From Pseudomonadota bacterium (GTDB lineage: Bacteria > Pseudomonadota > Alphaproteobacteria > Rhizobiales > Rhizobiaceae): a DNA stretch of 46,228 nucleotides. The translations under genes and the position numbers were made by a program. The stretch spans positions 1 to 46,228 of the forward strand of contig JAEWPB010000012.1 in NCBI GenBank assembly GCA_023399465.1, written 5' to 3'. Below are positions 8,164 to 17,573 of the stretch, piece by piece. The notes beneath the pieces were generated by a model. It had not been told where the DNA came from. It was given only the letters and a program-made list of their open reading frames with translations, and made no database searches. Within the stretch, counting starts at the first letter, position 1, and every line of letters starts with the position of its first letter.

Positions 8164-8973
8164 TTGAACGCACTTCGCCCCGACCATCTGAACAAGACCC
8201 GCGAGAAGGTTCTCTCCGTCGAGGACGTGACCGTCGGGTTCGGCTCGAAAATCGTTCTCGACAAGCTGAACCTGGACATCTATCGCGGCGAGATCCTCGG
8301 TTTCGTCGGGGCGTCGGGATCGGGCAAGTCGGTGCTGATGCGCACGGTGCTTCGGCTGCTGCCGCGTCGTTCCGGCACGATCCGCATCCTCGGCTCGGAC
8401 TATGACAAGCTCAACGATGCCCAACGCACGGCGCTCGATTCACGCGTCGGGGTGCTGTTCCAGCACGGCGCGCTGTTTTCCGCGCTGACGGTGAAGGAGA
8501 ACATCCAGTTGCCGATGCGGGAATATCTCGATCTGCCCAAGGCGCTGATGGATGAGCTGGCGCGGGTGAAGATCGATCTTGTCGGGCTTGCCGCCGATGC
8601 CGCCGACAAATATCCCTCGGAGCTTTCCGGCGGCATGATCAAGAGGGCCGCCCTGGCGCGCGCGCTGGCGCTCGATCCCGACCTCGTGTTCCTGGATGAG
8701 CCGACCTCGGGCCTCGATCCGATCGGGGCTGCGGAGTTCGACGACCTGATCGCGCGGCTGCGTGACGCACTCGGCTTGACGGTCTACATGGTGACACACG
8801 ACCTCGATAGCCTGTTTTCGGTATGCGACCGTATTGCGGTGCTCGGAAACAAGCGGGTATTGGTGGAAGGAACGATCGAAGACATGCTCAAATGCGAAGA
8901 TCCCTGGGTGAAATCGTATTTCCGGGGCAAGCGGGCGCGTTCGATCGTCGTGCCGGAACGTAGCGATGTCTGA
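8164..8973 (+). CDS. MlaF-family ABC transporter ATP-binding protein
   Basis: This 269-residue cytoplasmic ATPase powers the Mce/Mla transporter. It has Walker A GASGSGKS (about residues 49-56), a Q-loop region, the ABC signature LSGGMIKRAALARAL, Walker B LVFLDEPTSGLD and the H-loop MVTHDLDS. The GGMIKR form of the signature is typical of MlaF proteins. I chose TTG 8164 because AAGGG at 8150-8154 is correctly spaced; an upstream in-frame extension would overlap the permease gene and is not conserved in character. Only 13 bases separate it from the permease stop, which implies translational coupling. Confidence 0.93.
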   Translation: MNALRPDHLNKTREKVLSVEDVTVGFGSKIVLDKLNLDIYRGEILGFVGASGSGKSVLMRTVLRLLPRRSGTIRILGSDYDKLNDAQRTALDSRVGVLFQHGALFSALTVKENIQLPMREYLDLPKALMDELARVKIDLVGLAADAADKYPSELSGGMIKRAALARALALDPDLVFLDEPTSGLDPIGAAEFDDLIARLRDALGLTVYMVTHDLDSLFSVCDRIAVLGNKRVLVEGTIEDMLKCEDPWVKSYFRGKRARSIVVPERSDV

Positions 8974-9011
8974 GCGGGCAAGTACAAGTATGAAGCGGAA
9001 GTAACGGGAAG

Positions 9012-10382
9012 ATGGAAACCAAAGCCAACTACGCAATCGTCGGGTTTTTCACGGTGCTGGTAATCGCGGCCGCATTCGGTTTCGTCTACTGGATGGCCGA
9101 GTATGGACGCGGCGGGCCGATGGCGGAGCTGACGATCCGCATTCCCGGCTCCGCCAATGGCCTCAGCATCGGTTCGCCGGTTCGCTTCAACGGCATTCCG
9201 GTCGGTTCGGTGAGAAGCCTCGCGATCGATGCCAACGATCCGCGCTACACCATCGCGCAGACGGAGATCCGTGCCGACGCCCCGGTCTACCGCTCGACCC
9301 GCGCCGCGCTCGAGATCCAGGGCCTGACCGGTGCTGCCTATATCGAGCTGCAGGGCGGGACCAAGGGCGACGTCAACATTCTCCAGCGTGAGCTCGAGAC
9401 CGGGGAACGGGCGGTGCTGATGGCGGACCAGTCCAGCGTCACCAACCTGCTGGCGACAGCGGACAAGATCCTGCAGCGCGCCGACAATGCGATCGGCGAC
9501 ATCCAGGGCTTCGTTGCCGATGCGCGCGGTCCCCTGACCAGCACGATCAAGAATGCCGAGGTCTTCAGCAAGGCGCTGAGCGACAATGCAGAGGGGGTCG
9601 ACAAGTTCCTCGAAAGCGTCAGTGCGCTTTCCGAAACCGTCACCGGCCTGTCGGGCCGGCTGGATTCGACGCTGACCGCCGTCGAGGACCTGGTGCGCGC
9701 GGTCGATGCCAAGAAGATCGACGTCATCGTTTCGAACGCCGAGACGGTCAGCAAGAATCTCGCCGAAAGCTCCGACGAAATCAGCGTGACGATCAACACT
9801 TTCAAGGATGCAGCGACGAGCTTCCAGACCTTCGGCAACAGCGCCCAGGCGACGCTCGACCGGGTCGACAAGCTGGTTGCGGCGGTCGATGCAGAGAAGG
9901 TCGGCACCTCGATGAACAATATTTCCGCCGCGACGCAGGATGCGCGCGAAGCGGCGGCATCGTTCCGCAACCTCGGCCAGACGATCGATTCCCGCAAACA
10001 GGATATCGACCAGATCATCAGCGACGCCAAGCAGATGGCCAACACGCTGAACGCCGCCTCGAAGCGCGTCGACGGCGTTCTTGCCAAGGCGGATACGCTG
10101 CTCGGCAGCGAGGGATCGGAATCGCTCTTCGCCGAGGCGAAGGCGACCCTGGAGGCGATCAAGAACACCGCCGATACCCTCAATGCACGCATCGGACCGA
10201 TCGCCGACAACCTGTCGCGCTTCTCCGGCACGGGCCTGCGCGACGTGACGGCACTGGTCGAGGAAACGCGCCGCACGGTGAACAACCTCAACAGCGCGAT
10301 CAGCGGCTTCGAGCGCGATCCGCGGCGGTTGCTGTTCGGCGGCGAAACGGTGAAGCAGTATGACGGGCGCACGCGTCACTAG
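9012..10382 (+). CDS. MCE/MlaD-family substrate-binding protein with long helical C-terminus
   Basis: The 456-residue protein has one membrane anchor (about residues 8-28) followed by an MCE domain (about residues 38-120, including LSIGSPVRFNGIPVGSV and LEIQGLTGAAYIELQGG). The remaining roughly 300 residues lie in the periplasm and are predicted mostly alpha-helical, rich in Ala, Asp, Lys and Thr with repeated heptad-like spacing. Escherichia coli MlaD is under 200 residues, so this is a long form that could build an extended tube or needle across the periplasm, as in PqiB/LetB-like or mycobacterial Mce proteins. It lies 38 bases after the ATPase gene in the same operon. Confidence 0.92.
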   Translation: METKANYAIVGFFTVLVIAAAFGFVYWMAEYGRGGPMAELTIRIPGSANGLSIGSPVRFNGIPVGSVRSLAIDANDPRYTIAQTEIRADAPVYRSTRAALEIQGLTGAAYIELQGGTKGDVNILQRELETGERAVLMADQSSVTNLLATADKILQRADNAIGDIQGFVADARGPLTSTIKNAEVFSKALSDNAEGVDKFLESVSALSETVTGLSGRLDSTLTAVEDLVRAVDAKKIDVIVSNAETVSKNLAESSDEISVTINTFKDAATSFQTFGNSAQATLDRVDKLVAAVDAEKVGTSMNNISAATQDAREAAASFRNLGQTIDSRKQDIDQIISDAKQMANTLNAASKRVDGVLAKADTLLGSEGSESLFAEAKATLEAIKNTADTLNARIGPIADNLSRFSGTGLRDVTALVEETRRTVNNLNSAISGFERDPRRLLFGGETVKQYDGRTRH

Positions 10383-10522
10383 GCAGCGATCTAAGGAGGC
10401 GCCGGGTGCGGTTATACTTGCATCCTGCGTCATCTTGTTGAATTTAATAGTTATATGATTCGGGCTGACAGGGTTCCGTGTTCGGGAACGCCTCGGGCGT
10501 ATTGGGGAAGGTAAGGGGCGTT

Positions 10523-11140
10523 ATGAAGGCTTCGAAAATCGCACGCATCCGCCCGGCTCGAGTTGCCGCCGCCGCGCTGCTGCCGCTGATGGCGATCGCG
10601 CTTTCCGGCTGCGGTACGGGCGCAGCCAAGAACGACACCTTCGACCTTGCGGGCGCCCGCGTTGCCGATGGCGGCAGCAAGCGCAACGTCCAGATCCTGG
10701 TCCCAGAGCCAACCGCGCTGCAGTCGATCAACAGCGAACAGATCATCGTCCGCGTCGCGGGCTCCGAAATCCAGAACCTCGGCCAGTCGCAGTGGGCCGA
10801 CAGACTGCCCTCGATGGTGCAGGCGAAGCTGCTGGAAGGTTTCGAAAACAGCGGCAAGCTCGGCGGCGTCGGCAAGCCGGGACAAGGGCTGGCGATCGAC
10901 TATCAGGTCGTGAGCGAGATCCGCGCCTTCGAGATCGATACCGTGGGTACGAACCGCGCGCTGGTGGAGATCTCGGTCAAGATCCTCAACGACCGCAACG
11001 GCACGGTAAGGGCGCACCGGGTGTTCCGCGCGACGGCTCCGGTCAGCGGCGGCGCGAACTACGCCTATGTCCGCGGCCTGAACGACGCATTCAGCAAGGT
11101 GGCAAGCGAGATCGTCTCCTGGACGCTGCAATCGCTGTAA
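10523..11140 (+). CDS. ABC-type transport auxiliary lipoprotein (PqiC-like family)
   Basis: This 205-residue predicted lipoprotein has a basic N-terminus, a hydrophobic core and the lipobox LSGC with the lipidated cysteine near residue 30. The rest fits the ABC transport auxiliary family (PF03886), whose members pair with MCE transporters as outer-membrane partners. I chose ATG 10523 because AAGGGG lies just upstream and the sequence then opens directly into the signal peptide. It is the last gene of the transporter operon; the 140-base gap before it is AT-rich and could hold an internal promoter, though I see no clear boxes. A strong terminator follows. Confidence 0.85.
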   Translation: MKASKIARIRPARVAAAALLPLMAIALSGCGTGAAKNDTFDLAGARVADGGSKRNVQILVPEPTALQSINSEQIIVRVAGSEIQNLGQSQWADRLPSMVQAKLLEGFENSGKLGGVGKPGQGLAIDYQVVSEIRAFEIDTVGTNRALVEISVKILNDRNGTVRAHRVFRATAPVSGGANYAYVRGLNDAFSKVASEIVSWTLQSL

Positions 11141-11173
11141 CTGCCCTGACATCAGATCCAGACCGGCTTGTAC

Positions 11174-11206
11174 GCCCCGGAAATCCAGTCGATTTCCGGG
11201 GCTTTT
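11174..11206 (+). terminator. Rho-independent terminator of the Mce/Mla operon
   Basis: A perfect 11-bp stem (gccccggaaat with atttccggggc) with a 7-base loop is followed by TTTT. It starts 34 bases after the lipoprotein stop codon. Confidence 0.88.
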
Positions 11207-11490
11207 CGTATCGGGCTTGCAGTGCTGTCACTGGTCCGCCGGGGCGCGCGGGACAAATCTCCAGTGATCTGGGTCCGATGACCTGTGTCCAATGATCGCT
11301 GCCCTATGACCGGTGCCAGGTGGCGCGTGCGGCCGCCGTGAGGATTGCCCATGCATCCGGATGCTCCTTGCCCGCGCTGAGACCGGCGTGGGCAACGGTT
11401 GCGCCGGACGGCGCTCTGGTCCCCGGGAAGACGACGATGACTTGAGGTGCGAACGGTGGCAGGCAGACGCCTGCGGGCGGGCGCGGACAT
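11207..11490. other. Intergenic spacer between convergent transcripts, no gene seen
   Basis: The stretch lies between the terminators of two convergent units. It contains a few short near-repeats around tgacc/tgatc at 11255-11320 but no convincing coding frame or RNA structure. Open frames crossing it are in the wrong phase to any conserved domain. Confidence 0.5.
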
Positions 11491-11494
11491 AAAA

Positions 11495-11518
11495 AAACGG
11501 CCGCCTAAGCGACCGTTT
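11495..11518 (-). terminator. Rho-independent terminator of the GPR-like gene
   Basis: A 10-bp stem (minus strand aaacggtcgc with gcggccgttt, one G-T pair) with a 4-base loop runs into seven Ts at 11491-11497. It lies 26 bases after the stop codon of the giant gene. Confidence 0.85.
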
Positions 11519-11543
11519 CTCAATGGCATGCCGGTTTTCCGGC

Positions 11544-14500
11544 TTAGCTGAAGCGACCTGCGGCATGTGCCAGCATGGTGTAGACCTTGCCCGTGTCCGA
11601 GGTGAGGTAGGACTGGGTGATCGACTTGTCGCGATCGGTACGGGCGACATCCGACAGCAGCTTTTCGAAGTCGGCGATGTAGCGATCGACGGCCGTGCGG
11701 AACTCCGCCTCGCGATCGTACTTGCGCTTGATCTCGTCGAAGGTCTGCTGGCCCTTCAGCGTGTAGAGGCGACGGGTGAAGACGTCGCGCTCGCCGCGCT
11801 GGTAGCGCCGCCACAGTTCGACCGAGGCATCGTGATCGATGGCGCGGGCGATGTCGACCGAAAGCGAATTCAGCGATTCCACGACATGGCGCGGATTGCG
11901 GGCATCGCCTGCCGGGCGGGCGGGCTGCGCCGGCTGGGCGGTTTCGGCGGCTGCGCGCGGAGCGGCCTGCTGGCGTGGTGCCTGCTGGCTTGCCTCTTCG
12001 CGCGAGGCGCCGCGGAGCAGGTCGCTGATCCAGCCACCGCCTTCACCCGATGCCGCTTCGTTGCGCGGTTCGACCGAGCGCTGCGGAGCCTGTGCCGGGC
12101 GTTCCGCGCCCAGGCTGCCACGAAGGCCGAGGGCCTCGCCGTTGTGCGGCTGGGCCACGACAGCCGGGGCCTGCTGCGGCGCCGGCTGGCTGACCGGGGC
12201 TACCGCCTGCGGGGCAGGAGCCGGCTGTACCGGCGCCGGCTGATGTACCGGCTGGGCAGCGGCGATGGCGCGGGCGAGCGGCTCGGAGACTTCCAGCTTA
12301 TGGGCGGACTTGCCGACCAGGTTGGAAATGTCCTGCAGCGCCTTGATCTGCTCGGAAACCGCGCGGCGCATGGCTGCGGCGCTTTCCTTGGCTTCTTCCG
12401 GAAGGTCGAATGCGCCGCGCTTCAGTTCGTTGCGGGTCATGTCGAGTTCCTTGCGGATCTCGCCGGCCGAACGGCGGATTTCGTCCGTGGCGCCGGTAAA
12501 GCGGCCGACTGCTTCCTCGACGGCCTGGCGAAGCGCTTCGCGCATCTGGCCCGCGGTCGCGTCCGACTTCTCGGCGGCTTCGCCGAGTGCCCGCTCGATG
12601 TCGCCGAGCGAAGCCGTCAGGCCGCCGCGCAGGCGATGGGCGAGGGCGCCCGAACGCTTCTCGGCTTCCTCGAAGGTACCGGTGACGGCGCGGGTGGCAT
12701 CGTTGCCGGCTTCGACGAGGCTGGCGCGCATCGCTTCGGCCGCGGCCTGGGTGCGCTTTTCCGTTTCCGAGAGGAAGCGGTTGACGTCCGCGAAAGAGCT
12801 CTGGACGCTCTGGCGCAGATTGTCGGTCACCTGTGCCGAACGCTCCTCGGTGCGCTCGAAGGCGCCTTCGACCATGTTGCCGAGAGCACGCATGGTGGTC
12901 TCGATTTCCTCGGAACGCTGAACGAGGCCGGCTGCAAGCGTGCGCAAGGCGTCCTGACGCTCCTCGAGGGTGCTGACCAGGTTGGACTGGGCCGCCGACA
13001 GCAGTTCCGATGCCTGACCGAGCACCTTGGAATGCTCCTCGAAGCGACCGACGATGCCGCCGACCTGCGACAGGGTCTGGCCGGAAATCTGCGACAGGCG
13101 CTCGACCTTGCCTTCGAGAAGGCGGGAGGTGCTGGAAACCATCTCCGACGCGCGGGTCGCGGAGTCGTTGAAGCGGGTTGCCGTGGCGTTGAGGTTTTCG
13201 TCGATGGAGCCGAGTTCGGCGCTGGCTTCACGCATGACCTGCACGATGCCGGAATTGCTTTCGGCAAGACGAGAAATCAGGCTTGTGACGCTGGTCGAAA
13301 GGCTGGCCTCCATCTGGTTGATGGCGTTGGCGGTGTTTTCGGCCCGGGCGCTGATGGCACTGATCAGGGCAGCGTTTTCGTTGCGCAGGCGATTTGCGCT
13401 TTCGGCGGTCGCCGCCGTGATCTGCTCAGCGGCTGCACGGCCGGTCGCGGCATACTCGTCGATGACAGGACGCGCCTTCTCGTCGATCAGGCGGGACAGT
13501 TCGGCAGAACGGCCGGCCAGCATCGAATTGAGTTCGCGGGTGCGCTCGTCCAGCGTCGTGCGGATGGAGGCGCCACGGGCCTCGAGAGCGCGGTCGACGT
13601 CGGAGAGCGAGGCGTCGATTTCGCCGACGCGTTCCTGGATGCTGGCGCGGATCGCATCGCCGCGGGCTTCAAGGGCACGTTCGACATTGGAGAGTGTCGA
13701 CGAGATCTCGTCTGCACTGCCGGCGAGGCCGGTGCGGATGGAAGCGGCGCGCGTTTCCAGGGACTGGCTGGCATCGTCGAATGCCTGGGTGATGGTGCTC
13801 AACTGGCGGCCGACGGTCTCTTCGGCTTCGCCGACCTTGTTGATGATCGCATTGCCGGCTTCGGAGAAGGTCTGGGCAACGGCGGCCGCCTGGCTCGCGA
13901 GGCGGTTCTGCGTGTCATTGACGCGCGACACGATCTGGTCGGTCCGCTCCTCGATGGCGCGGGTGAAGTCGCCGCTGCGGGCATCGAGCTTGTCGGCGAA
14001 GTCCGAACCTGCCTTGGCAAGCAGTTCGGCCGAACGCAGCGCCTCGGCATCCATGCCCTGGGCGGCGTCGGTGACGGCGGTGCGCAGCGTCGTGGCGAGG
14101 CCGACAGCCTTGCCTTCGATGGTGCGGTTGATGTTTTCCAGGCCGACGTTCAGCGCGCGGTCCATGGTCGACAGGCGCTCGTCGATATGCGCGGTGCGGC
14201 TGTCCATGGTCTCGGCGATGCGGTTGGCCGCCTCGCCGGAGATGCGGTCGAGGTCGGTGACGCGCTCGCTGAGCGTGCTGGCAATCGTCGCCGTGCGGTT
14301 GTCGAGGGTGTCGATGATGCGGCTTGCGGCATCGCCGGAGATCCGGTCGAGGTCGGAGACGCGCTCGGTGAGGACGGAGCTGATCGTGGACGCCCGGTAG
14401 TCCAGCGTGTCGGCGATCCGGCTCGCGGCTTCGCGCGAGACGCGGTCGAGGTCGGCAGTGCGGTCGGCCAGGGTATTGGCGATTGTCGCTGCGCGGTTAT

Positions 14501-17500
14501 CGAGGGTTTCCGCGATGCGGCTGGCGGCCTCGCTGCTGACGCGATCGATTTCGCCCGCGCCCTCGACAAGGCTGGCCGAGAGGTTCTGGCCCAACTGGTC
14601 GACGCGGTCGGTGATGCCGCCGACGTCCTGGCGAATACGGTTTTCCAGCGCCGAGAAGCTTGCCTCGATCCGGGAACCGGTTTCGGAGAAGCGCTCGGTC
14701 ATGCCATCGACAGAGTGTTCCATGCGCGAGGACACGGTCTCGGCGGCGCGGGTGATCTCGCTGGCAGCATCGGTGATCTGGCCGGCAATGTGGCCGGCGC
14801 TGTCGCGCAGGCGCTGTTCGAGGACCGTGGCGCTGCCGTCGATGGCCTGGCGAAGCGTGCTCTCGTGGCTCTCGAGCGACATTTCGAGCATGCCGGCGCT
14901 GGTCGCGATCGACGCGCCGATCGACGTCGCCTGGTCGGCGAGGATATTGTCGATCTGGTTGTGGGCGTCCTTCATCGTCAGTGCGATGGCGTTGGTGCGA
15001 TCGTCCAGCGTCGCACGCATCTGGTCGTGCGACGAGGCCAGGACGTTGTCCATCTGCTCGAGACGGTCGCCGAAGGTGTTCTCGATCTGGCGCGTACCGA
15101 CGACGAGTGCGTTCTCGATGCGGCTTGCCGAGCCGCCGACGATCAGGTCGATGCGGTCGCTGCCGGTGGAGAGGACGCCCGAGAGGTTGTCGGCATGGCT
15201 GCTGAGCGAACGCTCGAGACGCTCCTGGTTTTCCTCGTAGGTGCTGCGGATGACTTCGGCCTTGTCGCCAAAGGCATCGCTGATGCGGTTCTCGGCACCG
15301 GCCACGGTTTCGATGATGGCGTTGGTGCGGGTTTCGAGCGTCTGCTCCAGGCGCTCATGGCTGTCGGCGAGCGAGAAGGCCATGGCCGCGGTGCGCTCAT
15401 CGAGGACGTCGGCGAGGCGCTCGTGGCTGCCCGAGACCGAGTTGATGATCGCGTCGGAGCGGCTCGACAGCGTTTCCTCGAAGCGCGACTGGCTGGAGGC
15501 CAGCGCGCTGAACAGGGCGCCGCTGCGGTCGGCCATGATCTGGTCGATGCGCTCGCCGGCCGAGCCGAGGGCCTGGTCGATTTCGCTGGCGCGGGCGTCG
15601 AGCTTGTTGCTGAATTCCGTGGCGCGCGACAGGAAGGCCTCGTTCACTTCCGTCGACTTGCCGTCGATGGCGGAAATGAAGCCGGCCGTGGAGTCGTGCA
15701 GCGCGGTTGTGATTTCGCTGCTGCGGGCATTGAGCGCGCTGGTGAACTCGGTCGCGCGGGCAACGAAGGCGTCGGTGATCTGCGACGACTTGCCGTCGAT
15801 GGCGGAGATGAAGCCGGCGGTCGTGTCCTGCAGCGTCGAGGTGATCTCGTTGCTGCGCGCGTTGAGAGCGCTGGTGATCTTCTCGGCGGTGCTGCCGAGC
15901 GCGTTTTCGATCACTTCCTGGCTGGCGCCGAGGCTGGTGGCAAGCGCCAGCGACTGGTCGGTCAGCTGTGTGCCGAGGCGCTCGATGCTGGAGGTGAGGA
16001 TGCCGTCGATGGACTCGCTGCCACCGGCCAGTGTCTCGTTGATCCGGGCGAGGCTTTCCATCAGCTTGCTGTCGAGCGAGCCGGCACGCTTGTCGAAGGC
16101 GCTGGCGAACTCGGCGACGCGCTCGTCGAAGGCCGAGGAAATCTGGCCGACGGTCGCCTGCAGGCGCTCCTCGAAGAAGCCCGAACGCAGGTCGAGGTCC
16201 ATGACCGCCTCGTCGGCACTGGTCTGCAGGCTCTTGCGGAAGCTCGCGCCCCGTTCGTCAAGCGTGGTGTTGAGCTTGGAAATCACTTGGTCGAGTGCAC
16301 CGGCAATCGCGTTTTCGCCGGAGCTGATGCTCTCGTTGATCTCCATCGTGCGGGCGATCAGCGTATCATTGAGCTGGCGGGCGCGCTCGTTGAGTGCCGC
16401 GTTGAGCTTCTCGGTGTTGGCGTCGAGCGTCGAGGCGCGGGTCTCGAAGCGGGTGAGAAGTTCGTTGCCGTGCTTCGAAAGGCTGGACGTCAGCGCTTCC
16501 AGGCGGGTGTCGAATTCGTTGGAGAGCGCAAACCCCGAAGAGGTGAGCGTCTGCAGCATGGTGTCGGCCTTGGTCGTCAGGACCGTGCCGATCGCCTGTG
16601 CTGCGGCGTCGGACTTCTCCATGATCGTCGCGGCGCGGGTATCGATCATGGAGGCAAAGGCCTCGCCCGACGTGGCGAGGCGAACGGCGATCTCTTCCGT
16701 GGCCAGCGACAGCTCTTCCTTGAGCTGGTCGTGGGCGCCGACGATGGACGAGCGGATGCGTTCGGCATGGTTGACGATGGCGTCACGCTCCGAGCCGAGT
16801 TCCTGCACGAGGCCGCGCACGCGCATTTCATTGTCGGCGTAGCTGCGCTCAAGCGCGTTGACTTCGGAATGGACGAGGGTCTCGAGTTCTGCGGCGCGCG
16901 CGATGGTGCGCTCGATGCCTTCGTTCATTGCCGAGACTTCGCGGCGCACGGCCTGGCCCACGGTCATGATCCGCTCGGATGCGGCGGTTTCCGGTTCGGC
17001 AAGCCGCAGGGCGACTTCGGCCATCGAACGCGCGGCGTTGCGCATGTCCTGGGCGCGGGCAAGCATGATCGCGAATGCGAAGAACAGAAGGATCGGCAGG
17101 ATGATGCCGACGGCCAGCGCAATCGCCCCGGGCAGGGCGAAGAACGAGGAAAGCGAACCGGACTGCCAGAGCTGCGAACCGAAGACGAAGTAGCCGAACG
17201 CGATGCCGCAGATAGCCCAGAGAACCGAGACGATCGAGGCGTTTCGCACGGCGGTGTTGAGCGATCCGGTCTCAAGCGATTTCAGGATGGCAGCCGGATT
17301 GCGGCGACCGCTATCGTTGGCGGGAGCGAGCGATGGCGACTTCGGCGCGGGCTCGGCAGCGGCCGCACGGGCATGCTCGGCCGAACGGCCGTTCTTTCGC
17401 GGATCTGGCGCCTGCGTCGGTTGCGACTTTTCGGACAAATTGGCCTCCCGGGGCTCGGGTGATTGATACGCACCTGGCATCGGCTTGTCGTCGCTGAAAT

Positions 17501-17573
17501 CGATCTGCAGCGCATCCTCTAATGCTTGAAACGCCTTGTCGTCGATCGACTCGCTGAATTTCTTGTTCGCCAT
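11544..17573 (-). CDS. gpr: Giant apolipoprotein-like polar growth protein (GROWTH POLE RING, GPR homologue)
   Basis: The 2009-residue membrane-anchored protein begins with a Pro/Ala-rich hydrophilic region (1-110), then two membrane segments (about 113-133 and 146-172). About 1550 residues of almost unbroken amphipathic helix follow, then a Pro/Gln/Ala-rich linker (about 1745-1880). A compact C-terminal domain rich in charged residues ends the protein (RRYQRGERDVFTRRLYTLKG and onward). The helix is built from 11-residue steps as in apolipoproteins, including tandem 33- and 44-residue units. This architecture matches Agrobacterium tumefaciens GPR (Atu1348), which forms a ring at the growing pole. 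The start ATG has GAGG at good spacing. The gene stands alone, and its upstream region is shared with an HPt gene. Homology is inferred from architecture and sequence character, not from an alignment. Confidence 0.85.
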   Translation of the reverse strand: MANKKFSESIDDKAFQALEDALQIDFSDDKPMPGAYQSPEPREANLSEKSQPTQAPDPRKNGRSAEHARAAAAEPAPKSPSLAPANDSGRRNPAAILKSLETGSLNTAVRNASIVSVLWAICGIAFGYFVFGSQLWQSGSLSSFFALPGAIALAVGIILPILLFFAFAIMLARAQDMRNAARSMAEVALRLAEPETAASERIMTVGQAVRREVSAMNEGIERTIARAAELETLVHSEVNALERSYADNEMRVRGLVQELGSERDAIVNHAERIRSSIVGAHDQLKEELSLATEEIAVRLATSGEAFASMIDTRAATIMEKSDAAAQAIGTVLTTKADTMLQTLTSSGFALSNEFDTRLEALTSSLSKHGNELLTRFETRASTLDANTEKLNAALNERARQLNDTLIARTMEINESISSGENAIAGALDQVISKLNTTLDERGASFRKSLQTSADEAVMDLDLRSGFFEERLQATVGQISSAFDERVAEFASAFDKRAGSLDSKLMESLARINETLAGGSESIDGILTSSIERLGTQLTDQSLALATSLGASQEVIENALGSTAEKITSALNARSNEITSTLQDTTAGFISAIDGKSSQITDAFVARATEFTSALNARSSEITTALHDSTAGFISAIDGKSTEVNEAFLSRATEFSNKLDARASEIDQALGSAGERIDQIMADRSGALFSALASSQSRFEETLSSRSDAIINSVSGSHERLADVLDERTAAMAFSLADSHERLEQTLETRTNAIIETVAGAENRISDAFGDKAEVIRSTYEENQERLERSLSSHADNLSGVLSTGSDRIDLIVGGSASRIENALVVGTRQIENTFGDRLEQMDNVLASSHDQMRATLDDRTNAIALTMKDAHNQIDNILADQATSIGASIATSAGMLEMSLESHESTLRQAIDGSATVLEQRLRDSAGHIAGQITDAASEITRAAETVSSRMEHSVDGMTERFSETGSRIEASFSALENRIRQDVGGITDRVDQLGQNLSASLVEGAGEIDRVSSEAASRIAETLDNRAATIANTLADRTADLDRVSREAASRIADTLDYRASTISSVLTERVSDLDRISGDAASRIIDTLDNRTATIASTLSERVTDLDRISGEAANRIAETMDSRTAHIDERLSTMDRALNVGLENINRTIEGKAVGLATTLRTAVTDAAQGMDAEALRSAELLAKAGSDFADKLDARSGDFTRAIEERTDQIVSRVNDTQNRLASQAAAVAQTFSEAGNAIINKVGEAEETVGRQLSTITQAFDDASQSLETRAASIRTGLAGSADEISSTLSNVERALEARGDAIRASIQERVGEIDASLSDVDRALEARGASIRTTLDERTRELNSMLAGRSAELSRLIDEKARPVIDEYAATGRAAAEQITAATAESANRLRNENAALISAISARAENTANAINQMEASLSTSVTSLISRLAESNSGIVQVMREASAELGSIDENLNATATRFNDSATRASEMVSSTSRLLEGKVERLSQISGQTLSQVGGIVGRFEEHSKVLGQASELLSAAQSNLVSTLEERQDALRTLAAGLVQRSEEIETTMRALGNMVEGAFERTEERSAQVTDNLRQSVQSSFADVNRFLSETEKRTQAAAEAMRASLVEAGNDATRAVTGTFEEAEKRSGALAHRLRGGLTASLGDIERALGEAAEKSDATAGQMREALRQAVEEAVGRFTGATDEIRRSAGEIRKELDMTRNELKRGAFDLPEEAKESAAAMRRAVSEQIKALQDISNLVGKSAHKLEVSEPLARAIAAAQPVHQPAPVQPAPAPQAVAPVSQPAPQQAPAVVAQPHNGEALGLRGSLGAERPAQAPQRSVEPRNEAASGEGGGWISDLLRGASREEASQQAPRQQAAPRAAAETAQPAQPARPAGDARNPRHVVESLNSLSVDIARAIDHDASVELWRRYQRGERDVFTRRLYTLKGQQTFDEIKRKYDREAEFRTAVDRYIADFEKLLSDVARTDRDKSITQSYLTSDTGKVYTMLAHAAGRFS
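14217..14612 (-). repeat. Four tandem 99-bp repeats inside the GPR-like gene
   Basis: Units begin at 14217, 14316, 14415 and 14514, exactly 99 bases apart, each opening with gatgcgg or gatccgg and carrying cggtcgaggtcgg or a near copy in the first three. Each encodes 33 residues of the form RIA-TLDNRA-TIA-TL-DR--DLDR, that is three 11-residue helical steps, at about residues 987-1119. Confidence 0.85.
15661..15924 (-). repeat. Two tandem 132-bp repeats inside the GPR-like gene
   Basis: The motif ccgtcgatggcgga occurs at 15661 and again at 15793, exactly 132 bases apart, with similar sequence throughout. Each unit encodes 44 residues containing TAGFISAIDGKS and a following ARATEF or related motif, that is four 11-residue steps. 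A more diverged copy seems to continue below 15661. Confidence 0.8.

Noticed and set aside
11523..17462. Open frame of 1979 codons on the plus strand, antisense to the GPR-like gene
   Set aside because: Its codons are in exact register with the sense codons, so its stops would need TTA, CTA or TCA in the GPR frame. This GC-rich gene avoids those codons. The translation is Gly/Ala/Arg-rich with no domain, while the minus strand has membrane segments, a ribosome-binding site, a terminator and ordered repeats.
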